Positions 1-5,015 of a stretch of DNA of 5,015 nt are shown here, piece after piece (position 1 is the stretch's first letter; every line of letters begins with the position of its first letter). The position numbers were made by a program, and so were the translations under genes. Below the pieces are notes generated by a model. It made no database searches, was not told the DNA's origin, and was given only the letters and a program-made list of their open reading frames with translations. The DNA comes from Dechloromonas sp. (GTDB lineage Bacteria; Pseudomonadota; Gammaproteobacteria; Burkholderiales; Rhodocyclaceae): NCBI GenBank assembly GCA_013693915.1, contig CP059264.1:2957220-2962234 (forward strand), in the 5' to 3' direction.

Positions 1-282
1 TTTTCGGGGTCACCGAAGGGTTGGGCGGCACTGCGCTTTTCCGCCGAGCGGGCACGCTGGGTGCAGGCGGAACGCTGGCACCGCGATCAGCAAGGCGAAA
101 CCCTGGCCGACGGCAGCTACCGGCTGCGCGTACCGTATGCCGACGAGCGGGAACTGCTGATGGACATTCTGCGCCACGGGCGGCATGTGACCGTCGAAGG
201 CCCGGATTCGCTGCGCCGGCTGGTTGCCGACGAGGTTGCCGCGCTGACCGCGGTTTACCATGGGCGCCATGGGATTGATTGA
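1..282 (+). CDS. WYL-domain transcriptional regulator, C-terminal fragment (WCX domain), 5' end outside window
   Basis: The frame is open from the first base and ends at TGA 280-282, giving 93 visible residues. The segment RWVQAERWHRDQQ, followed by a strand (GSYRLRVPYADERELLMDIL) and then HVTVEGPDSLRRLVADEV, matches the usual end of YafY/PafC-like HTH-WYL regulators: a Trp-rich strand, an aromatic-Asp-x-Arg-Glu-Leu segment, 'V.GP.SLR..V...V', and a short tail. In this family an N-terminal winged helix-turn-helix binds DNA, and the WYL and WCX domains are thought to sense a ligand such as a nucleic acid. The DNA-binding half is not in view. A GTG at 61 could be mistaken for the start, but the upstream codons are in frame and fit the family. 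The gene lies 64 nt before the next gene on the same strand, so it may regulate that cluster (inference). Confidence 0.8.
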   Translation, partial: FSGSPKGWAALRFSAERARWVQAERWHRDQQGETLADGSYRLRVPYADERELLMDILRHGRHVTVEGPDSLRRLVADEVAALTAVYHGRHGID

Positions 283-346
283 TGAGGCTCGGTATTTGAG
301 CCACTCAAGGGCTAAGCTGATGCCATCCGGATAGGGAAGGCTGGCC

Positions 347-622
347 ATGATCGTCGAATTCATCCTTGCCGCATTGGTGGGCATCGCCACGAAGAACTTC
401 GTCGTGTTTGTTGTGCTCATCGTCCTCGCGCGGGTCTTGATCCGCATCCGGCCTGACCTGCCACTTTCGAGCGGGCTATTCAAGCCGGGCCTGCTGGCGA
501 TTGGCATCTCGACCGTCGTCCTGGCACGGGTTGCGTGGGTCCTGCTGACGCTTGCCCTCTGGGCAATCGGAATTGCGGCGCTATCGTCGCTTCTCGGCGG
601 CGACTGCGATTGCGACCTGTAG
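347..622 (+). CDS. Small polytopic membrane protein with C-terminal Cys-x-Cys tail, function unknown
   Basis: This 91-aa protein starts at ATG 347, six nt after a good ribosome binding site (GGGAAGG, 334-340). It is very hydrophobic. Likely membrane segments are residues 4-30, 47-65 and 66-84, and a basic loop (RIRPD, residues 33-37) after the first would favour the cytoplasmic side. The chain ends LLGGDCDCDL, so a Cys-x-Cys pair flanked by Asp follows directly on the last membrane helix. A near-matching tail ends the 228-aa protein of this cluster. I do not recognise the family. Third codon positions are G/C-rich, supporting real coding. The stop codon TAG (620-622) shares bases with the ribosome binding site of the next gene, so the two are probably cotranscribed. 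Confidence 0.8.
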   Translation: MIVEFILAALVGIATKNFVVFVVLIVLARVLIRIRPDLPLSSGLFKPGLLAIGISTVVLARVAWVLLTLALWAIGIAALSSLLGGDCDCDL

Positions 623-632
623 GACTTGAGCC

Positions 633-800
633 ATGTCCAGGATCATTCTGACGATCATTCAGTGGTTTTTCTATCTCGGCATCTGCTTGGTCGTCTTCGG
701 CCTGAAATTCCACTTTCCTTGGTGGGCTATCATCATCGGCGTGCTTCTGCTCAACCTCCTGCCCATGCTGTGCTTCATCAGCCTGTTTTTCCGGGAATGA
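633..800 (+). CDS. 55-aa two-helix membrane microprotein, function unknown
   Basis: This short reading frame runs from ATG 633 to TGA 798-800. AGGA at 621-624 lies 8 nt ahead of the start, and the gap to the previous stop is only 10 nt, so translation is likely coupled to the 91-aa gene. The product has two hydrophobic helices, about residues 4-23 and 30-53, joined by a short turn (LKFHFPWW, residues 24-31), and a charged C-terminal end (FFRE). It has two cysteines (C18 and C47), both inside the membrane helices. The overlapping frame (626-961, TTG start) is hydrophilic and looks far less protein-like over this stretch. I do not recognise a family. An accessory subunit of the neighbouring 91-aa membrane protein is a guess based only on position. 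Confidence 0.7.
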   Translation: MSRIILTIIQWFFYLGICLVVFGLKFHFPWWAIIIGVLLLNLLPMLCFISLFFRE

Positions 801-961
801 CGCGCGGCCCGCGACTACGTGAGGACCAAGAAATGGATACCCGCCGCGTCCGGCCGGGCATTGCGCTGCCGCAAGTCGGGCAGGATATCGAGGGACGGCT
901 GCGGCGGCGGGTCACTTGTGGATGCCCAAGTGATTTGATCTCAAGGTGGCGCAGTATATGA
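797..961 (+). CDS. Possible small basic protein (54 aa, or 42 aa from ATG 833)
   Basis: This frame would fill the 208-nt gap between the 55-aa microprotein and the HIRAN gene. ATG 797-799 overlaps the microprotein stop (ATGA), a common arrangement for coupled genes, but it has no good ribosome binding site. A second in-frame start, ATG 833, has GAGGA (821-825) 7 nt upstream and would give 42 aa. The stop TGA 959-961 in turn overlaps an alternative ATG (958) of the HIRAN frame. The product is Arg-rich and contains TCGCP near residues 40-44 of the longer form, another Cys-x-Cys. G/C preference at third positions is good for the first part and weak after about codon 39 of the longer form, so it may be untranslated leader or a decayed gene. 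Not recognised. Confidence 0.3.
   Translation: MTRGPRLREDQEMDTRRVRPGIALPQVGQDIEGRLRRRVTCGCPSDLISRWRSI
912..933. repeat. Inverted repeat with 7-bp perfect arms
   Basis: TCACTTG (912-918) and CAAGTGA (927-933) are perfect inverted copies around an 8-nt loop; G-T pairs could extend the stem by two. The repeat lies 75 nt ahead of the HIRAN start, inside the doubtful small ORF. No T run follows, so it is not a typical terminator. It could be an operator or an RNA stem in the message, or chance. Confidence 0.35.
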
Positions 962-997
962 GCCAGTCACCGCTTAAGCTGGGCCATACTCAGTCAC

Positions 998-1002
998 GGG
1001 AG
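998..1002 (+). promoter_or_regulatory. Ribosome binding site deciding the HIRAN gene start
   Basis: GGGAG lies 6 nt ahead of ATG 1009. It touches ATG 1003, which would leave no spacing, and lies downstream of the alternative starts at 946 and 958. It therefore favours ATG 1009, which puts the twin-arginine motif right at the N-terminus. Confidence 0.6.
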
Positions 1003-1008
1003 ATGGCC

Positions 1009-1398
1009 ATGAGCAGACGATCATTCCTGGAGCGGATTGCCGCTCTGGCCGGCACAAGCATTGTCGCGCCGCTCACGCAAGCAACAACGACCAGGACAAT
1101 CGAACTGCAGCGCTCTCCGCTGGCCGGTTTTCAATACCACCGGGCAGAAGCGGTGTGGCCGCTGCTAAGTGTTGGCGCGGCCCTCGATCTGGTGCGCGAA
1201 CCCGATAACGCCCATGACTCGCGAGCGGTCCGCGTGGATTGGCAGGGGCAGAAACTTGGCTACGTGCCGCGCATCGACAATGCGGCAGTCAGCCATTTGC
1301 TCGATGGCGGCCAGGCGGTGACTGCCAGGATCGTCGCCTTGCGGCAGTCTGGCAACCCGTGGGAGCGCGTCGAACTTGCCGTCAATTTGAGTCAATGA
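1009..1398 (+). CDS. HIRAN-domain protein with twin-arginine (Tat) signal peptide
   Basis: This 129-aa protein begins MSRRSFLERI, a good twin-arginine motif (S-R-R-x-F-L at residues 2-7). A hydrophobic stretch to about residue 23 follows, with a plausible cleavage site after LTQA (residue 25). Residues 36-112 match the HIRAN domain: SPLAGFQYH, a long middle strand, LVREPDNAHDSRAV (61-74) and LGYVPRIDNAAVSHLL (83-98). HIRAN domains are known from HLTF/Rad5-type remodelers, where they bind DNA ends, and from short stand-alone bacterial proteins. Export of such a domain to the periplasm would be unusual, so either the ligand differs or the N-terminus acts as a membrane anchor (inference). ATG 1009 has the best ribosome binding site; starts at 946 and 958 would add 21 or 17 residues before the motif. 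The next gene starts 10 nt after the stop. Domain call firm, export probable. Confidence 0.85.
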   Translation: MSRRSFLERIAALAGTSIVAPLTQATTTRTIELQRSPLAGFQYHRAEAVWPLLSVGAALDLVREPDNAHDSRAVRVDWQGQKLGYVPRIDNAAVSHLLDGGQAVTARIVALRQSGNPWERVELAVNLSQ

Positions 1399-1401
1399 GG
1401 A
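1397..1401 (+). promoter_or_regulatory. Ribosome binding site deciding the start of the 228-aa gene
   Basis: GAGGA overlaps the last two bases of the HIRAN stop codon and lies 7 nt ahead of ATG 1409. In-frame GTG codons at 1403 and 1406 are too close, so ATG 1409 is the likely start. The overlap with the stop suggests translational coupling. Confidence 0.55.
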
Positions 1402-1408
1402 AGTGGTG

Positions 1409-2095
1409 ATGCACGATGAACCACTGTTGCCGCGCCGCCTGACCTTGCTCGGCGAAGCGATGCGCCCGGTCTGGCTGAAGGTGAACGCGCAACTCGACAT
1501 GCCCATCGGTCACAGCCTGGCCGTTCCGGATATGGCCGATGTCGCCTCGCATCATCTGGCCAAGATTGGCCGCGCCATTCAAGGGCTGAGTGATCGCGTC
1601 AACGGTCTGATGCGCGATGTGGTATCGAACGAGGAAGCCAGCGACGCCGAGGTTTATCGCGCCGTCGGTCGCTTCGAGGCCTTTCTCGACGATCTGCTGG
1701 CCGGCCATGATGCGGTTCGCGCGTTGGCTACCGACGGGACCGAAACCGAGATTCGGGACTTGCTTGCGGGCACCTATCGCCACGCGCTGGTCGAGGTTCG
1801 CGACTGGCTTCGGGATTTGGTCGATGCACTTGCCGACCCGATAGCCGCATTGAAGAAGCAGGGGCTGCCAACCAGTGGTGAGGTGGAATTGCCGCTCGCA
1901 TTGAAGCTGACGGCAGCCCCGGAACTTGCCGGACTGTCGCGGTGGGCGACACAACGGCAGCTTTCACGGCCAGCGACGGACTATCAGCCGCCCCCAGCTT
2001 CCGGCCTTGGCTTTTGGGGAACGCTCGGTACCATTGTGCTCGCCTGGGGCATTGGTGAAGCACTGTTCGGCGGCGATGACTGCGGCTGTGGCTGA
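1409..2095 (+). CDS. Helical protein with C-terminal membrane segment and Cys-rich tail, function unknown
   Basis: This 228-aa protein has a long, mostly helical, acidic N-terminal region (about residues 1-185). The stretches GLSDRVNGLMRDVVSNEEAS (59-78) and EVRDWLRDLVDALADPIAAL (129-148) look amphipathic and could form a bundle or coiled coil. A Pro-rich linker (YQPPPAS, 192-198) leads to one membrane segment (about 199-220), and the protein ends at once in GGDDCGCG. With no N-terminal signal, it would be tail-anchored with the large domain in the cytoplasm and the Cys-x-Cys at the far face (inference). The ending closely resembles that of the 91-aa protein upstream (GGDCDCDL). Codon use favours G/C in third positions, so it is a real gene. 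I do not recognise the family. The gap to the HIRAN gene is 10 nt, so they are probably translated from one message. Confidence 0.8.
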   Translation: MHDEPLLPRRLTLLGEAMRPVWLKVNAQLDMPIGHSLAVPDMADVASHHLAKIGRAIQGLSDRVNGLMRDVVSNEEASDAEVYRAVGRFEAFLDDLLAGHDAVRALATDGTETEIRDLLAGTYRHALVEVRDWLRDLVDALADPIAALKKQGLPTSGEVELPLALKLTAAPELAGLSRWATQRQLSRPATDYQPPPASGLGFWGTLGTIVLAWGIGEALFGGDDCGCG

Positions 2096-2143
2096 TGCGC
2101 CCGCTGGCGTTTGGCCGATTGTTGCGGTCGACGTCCTGAAACC

Positions 2144-2155
2144 GGCAAATTTGCC
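2144..2155. repeat. Perfect 12-bp palindrome GGCAAATTTGCC
   Basis: A perfect palindrome in the 159-nt gap between the 228-aa and 340-aa genes, about 100 nt ahead of the latter's start. Its size and symmetry suit an operator for a dimeric regulator, but no clear -35/-10 pair is visible beside it, and a single copy can arise by chance. Confidence 0.3.
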
Positions 2156-2240
2156 TGACCCATCATCGCCGGCAACGGACCCGATCGCGCAATTCTCCGC
2201 GTGGCCAGGGAAGCCGGAGACGGGCAACTGTAGCAACGAC

Positions 2241-2246
2241 AAGGAG
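2241..2246 (+). promoter_or_regulatory. Ribosome binding site deciding the start of the 340-aa gene
   Basis: AAGGAG lies 8 nt ahead of ATG 2255 but only 2 nt ahead of the in-frame ATG 2249. The spacing favours ATG 2255, giving a protein that begins MIELKNNQLIF. Confidence 0.6.
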
Positions 2247-2254
2247 CCATGATC

Positions 2255-3277
2255 ATGATCGAACTCAAGAATAACCAGTTGATTTTCAGCTTTCCAGACC
2301 TGCACGAAGATGCCGTATGCCGTGTCGATTTTCAGCGGACGCTGCGAATACCGGACGACAACCGCGAGTATCCGCTACCGCCCGGCCTCGGCCGATTTCC
2401 GATGGCGCAGGTCGCAGAGCACGCCTCGCGACTTCCAGTTACTTGGGCCGAGCACGGCGGCGTGCTGTTGCCAATGTATCAGGCGGAGGCGCTGTGGATC
2501 AATTTCGCAAGCGGACACGACTATGGAACGGATGCCAGTTACCCGTTTGCACTCAAGATCGCGGCGGGCAAGGTCAATGCCGTGACCGGCGATGCCTGGT
2601 GCGACGATCTCGTCCAGAACCCCCAGGACTACCTTGTGATTCCTGACCAACCATGGCTCGATGGCTTTTGCGTACGCAAGGGCTTGATCAGACAGTTTGT
2701 CGCAATGCCACTCGGCTTGGGCTACACCGCCGAGGAGCAACTCTCGGGAGCGGCGGAGCACGGCGGGCTCCAGATCATCGTCTATCCGATGAAACGCGAT
2801 CGCTATCAAGAGATGTTGCAGCACCGGGACCTTGATTTCGAAACAGAAATACCCTGCTGCCCCTCCGCGTCACTTGTATGTGAATCAGCCTCGATGGGCC
2901 TTGCGCCTGGCGGATTGATGCACCAGGAAATCTATGAAGACGAGCATGGCTACGACGCGTGGGATCCAAGCTTGTCCTGCCGATGTTTTGTCCACATCCT
3001 CAACAGCGCGCAATGGGAAGGCGCGACCGGAGAATCCTTGCCCGGAGCCGCACCCACCGCCAACGACTATACGAAAGCGGGCCTGCCATGGTTCGAGTAC
3101 TACGACGACAGGTTCGGGTCGCTGAATGGTGCAAAGAAACTAGCCGGTCTCGATAGCGTCGCCACCAAGGGCAGCAAGCTCGGCGCGATACCGCTGCCGG
3201 AGAATGACGCCATCAAGCCGGCGAAAATCATTCATCTTGGCTCCCCTCCGACCAAGGTCAGCGAGGGAAACTGGTAA
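2255..3277 (+). CDS. Conserved uncharacterised protein, 340 aa
   Basis: The pattern of motifs is that of a soluble family I have seen in many bacteria but cannot name or assign a role: LRIPDDNREYPLPPGLGRFP (30-49), GGVLLPMYQAEALWINF (68-84), KVNAVTGDAW (106-115), PQDYLVIPDQPWLDGF (123-138), IRQFVAMPLGLGYTAEEQL (145-163), EHGGLQIIVYPMKRDRY (168-184), MGLAPGGLMHQEIYED (214-229), CFVHILNS (244-251) and TANDYTKAGLPWFEYYDD (268-285). There is no signal peptide or membrane segment. Between the PMK motif and MGLAPGG lies a Cys-bearing stretch with C201, C202 and C209; C242 and C244 form a further Cys-x-Cys. The domain reads as intact. A 159-nt gap separates it from the preceding gene, so it may have its own promoter. 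The alternative start at 2249 adds two residues. Coding status firm, function unknown. Confidence 0.85.
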   Translation: MIELKNNQLIFSFPDLHEDAVCRVDFQRTLRIPDDNREYPLPPGLGRFPMAQVAEHASRLPVTWAEHGGVLLPMYQAEALWINFASGHDYGTDASYPFALKIAAGKVNAVTGDAWCDDLVQNPQDYLVIPDQPWLDGFCVRKGLIRQFVAMPLGLGYTAEEQLSGAAEHGGLQIIVYPMKRDRYQEMLQHRDLDFETEIPCCPSASLVCESASMGLAPGGLMHQEIYEDEHGYDAWDPSLSCRCFVHILNSAQWEGATGESLPGAAPTANDYTKAGLPWFEYYDDRFGSLNGAKKLAGLDSVATKGSKLGAIPLPENDAIKPAKIIHLGSPPTKVSEGNW

Positions 3278-3462
3278 TCCCGGGGACGAGCCCTGCTTGG
3301 TTAAATCGCGGGGCGGGAAAGCTAATCTTCAAGTTCGCGTGCGGATCGCAGATGGCGCGCCTGAAAGGATGGCAAACCCGCGCGGCGAGGCGCTATTATC
3401 TTGAATAGCTAATCACCTATGCGCCGTCACGGCAGCACGGGTGACTCCTGATCCGTTACAGT
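3278..3462. other. Convergent intergenic region, no gene or convincing terminator seen
   Basis: This 185-nt stretch lies between the ends of the plus-strand cluster and the minus-strand genes. It holds a 6-bp inverted repeat (GCTATT 3392-3397 and AATAGC 3404-3409), a weak 5-bp one (GTCAC 3426-3430 and GTGAC 3441-3445) and a repeated octamer AGCTAATC (3320-3327 and 3407-3414). None is followed by a T run on either strand. Short open frames here have no supported start site. Confidence 0.5.
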
Positions 3463-3479
3463 CTAGCGCTCGCGCATCG

Positions 3480-3650
3480 TTACCGGCAGCGCGTTGCTCT
3501 TGTCGCGTCCCCAGAGATCGAGGGGTCTCCGACCGAACCGCGCAGGAACTCGCGGGCCTTGGTGGCGGTGACCGGCTGCTTGAAAGAAACGAGGTGGGCG
3601 AAGGACTGGCCCGTCAGGCGGTACAACCAGGTTCGGCGTTTCACGATCAT
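3480..3650 (-). CDS. Small uncharacterised protein, 56 aa as read, possibly frameshifted near its middle
   Basis: On the minus strand ATG 3650-3648 is preceded by AGGGAGGT (3655-3662) at good spacing. The frame reads MIVKRRTWLYRLTGQSFAHL, then VSFKQPVTATKAREFLRG, which looks like a real mixed alpha/beta protein with strong G/C preference at third positions. It then runs into DPSISGDATRATRCR and a stop at 3482-3480. Another frame over the same end reads RRPLDLWGRDKSNALPVTMRER and stops at 3465-3463; this looks more protein-like. A one-base deletion around 3525-3540 would join the two into a protein of about 62 residues ending at 3463. I cannot tell a genuine mutation from a sequencing error or a natural 56-aa product. 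No family recognised. It lies 208 nt downstream of the acylphosphatase stop on the same strand. Confidence 0.5.
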   Translation of the reverse strand: MIVKRRTWLYRLTGQSFAHLVSFKQPVTATKAREFLRGSVGDPSISGDATRATRCR

Positions 3651-3858
3651 GCTGACCTCCCTTCGGCTGCTGGCGCGCTGGACGGCAATCCGTCACGGGC
3701 GAATGGATCCACTCTACTCCTTTTTCCGCGACAGGGCGGACTTTGCTGTCGCGCTGTGCGACGAACCACGCACGCTTCGCCGGCGCGGCGACGTGGCCAT
3801 GATTCGCTCACCCCTTCCCCGCGTTGGCGCCGTAGCGCCGCTCCCAGGCGCCACGGCC
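3651..3858. other. Intergenic spacer with an 8-bp inverted repeat
   Basis: The spacer between the acylphosphatase stop and the short minus-strand gene is 208 nt. CGCGACAG (3727-3734) and CTGTCGCG (3746-3753) can form a perfect 8-bp stem with an 11-nt loop. On the minus strand an A run, not a T run, follows the stem, so it is a poor intrinsic terminator in that direction. A 28-codon basic frame (minus, 3800-3714) covers the stem and looks like chance. Nothing else is supported. Confidence 0.4.
3656..3660 (-). promoter_or_regulatory. Ribosome binding site supporting the short minus-strand gene
   Basis: GGAGG on the minus strand, within AGGGAGGT, lies 5 nt ahead of ATG 3650. It is the main evidence that this short frame is translated and that the overlapping longer minus-strand frame (start 3696) is not the right reading. 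Confidence 0.5.
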
Positions 3859-4137
3859 TCACCCGGTCGCCAGTTGCCGGAAGTCCGGGAAGTCGCCCGC
3901 ACCGAGATCGACATTGACGCGCGTTACCTGCGCTCCGCCGGGGCCGCGTTGTGCCCAGAGCAGCAAGGCGATGACCGCTTCCTCCTCGCCCACCGCCATC
4001 GCCTCGACCCGGCCGTCGCGCAGGTTGCGCACCCAGCCGCAAACGCCGAGACGGCGCGCCTCGGCAGTCATCGACCAGCGGTAGCCAACTCCCTGGACGG
4101 TACCTTCGATGATCAGGTGACGGGCAATGCGCGGCAT
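3859..4137 (-). CDS. acyP: Acylphosphatase
   Basis: This 92-aa protein has the usual length and layout of acylphosphatases, which hydrolyse the carboxyl-phosphate bond of acyl phosphates in the cytoplasm (EC 3.6.1.7). The phosphate-binding signature [10 protein letters not shown] (12-21) carries the catalytic Arg (R20), and [17 protein letters not shown] (34-50) carries the catalytic Asn (N38). The C-terminal strand ends FRQLATG. Start ATG 4137-4135 follows a strong GAGGAGGAG site (4149-4141 on the minus strand). The gene lies 30 nt downstream of the MacB-like permease stop, so they may share a message, though the functions have no obvious link. After the TGA stop the frame stays open for 16 more codons to 3808; because the protein is already full length, this is probably chance. 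Confidence 0.93.
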   Translation of the reverse strand: MPRIARHLIIEGTVQGVGYRWSMTAEARRLGVCGWVRNLRDGRVEAMAVGEEEAVIALLLWAQRGPGGAQVTRVNVDLGAGDFPDFRQLATG

Positions 4138-4167
4138 GGTCTCCTCCTCGACTTGACGATGGCTGGC

Positions 4168-5015
<848 letters not shown>

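Noticed and set aside
626..961. 111-codon plus-strand frame from TTG 626
   Set aside because: Its first half overlaps the 55-aa membrane microprotein, which has the better start site and a coherent two-helix sequence. Only the part from 797 or 833 is kept, as a doubtful small gene.
3204..3404. 66-codon plus-strand frame overlapping the end of the 340-aa gene
   Set aside because: Mostly out of frame with a firm gene, with no ribosome binding site and no recognisable sequence.
3719..3753. T run plus hairpin as an intrinsic terminator
   Set aside because: The T run precedes the stem on the plus strand and becomes an A run after it on the minus strand, so it does not have terminator order for either strand.
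3714..3800. 28-codon basic minus-strand frame starting at ATG 3800
   Set aside because: Weak ribosome binding site, very short, Arg/Ser-rich and overlapping a hairpin; no family resemblance.
3808..3858. In-frame 16-codon extension after the acylphosphatase stop (GRGAWERRYGANAGKG)
   Set aside because: Considered as readthrough or a broken longer protein. The acylphosphatase is already full length, and open frames of this size are common in GC-rich DNA.
3441..3917. 158-codon plus-strand frame across the minus-strand genes
   Set aside because: Low-complexity, Arg/Ser/Pro-rich sequence with no start site, antisense to the acylphosphatase end and the short minus-strand gene; typical of a GC-rich shadow frame.

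Overview
The window looks like a GC-rich Gram-negative chromosome. A MacB-type exporter permease and a twin-arginine signal peptide point to a proteobacterium, and the strong G/C preference at third codon positions would suit a betaproteobacterium. That taxonomic guess is inference; no rRNA or other marker gene is present.

Layout, left to right. Positions 1-282 (+) hold the C-terminal end of a WYL/WCX-type transcriptional regulator cut by the left edge. Positions 347-3277 (+) hold a co-directional run of mostly uncharacterised genes: a 91-aa polytopic membrane protein ending in a Cys-x-Cys tail, a 55-aa two-helix membrane microprotein, a doubtful 54/42-aa basic ORF, a 129-aa HIRAN-domain protein with a Tat signal peptide, a 228-aa helical protein with one C-terminal membrane segment and a second Cys-x-Cys tail, and, after a 159-nt gap, a 340-aa protein of an unnamed but apparently widespread family. 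Positions 3278-3462 form a convergent intergenic zone with no convincing terminator. On the minus strand, reading right to left, come the C-terminal part of a MacB-family ABC exporter permease (cut by the right edge), an acylphosphatase 30 nt downstream of it, and a short uncharacterised gene (about 56-62 aa) that may carry a frameshift.

How the genes may work together. The small spacings (10 nt between the first two genes, 10 nt between the HIRAN and 228-aa genes, and ATGA start/stop overlaps around the 54-aa ORF) suggest that 347-2095 is one transcript, possibly controlled by the adjacent WYL regulator. The products are mainly envelope-directed: two membrane proteins with matching Cys-x-Cys tails, one membrane microprotein and one predicted exported HIRAN protein. 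This is the part of the window most likely to be an undescribed system, but its function cannot be read from the sequence. The minus-strand genes are ordinary housekeeping and transport genes with no evident tie to it.
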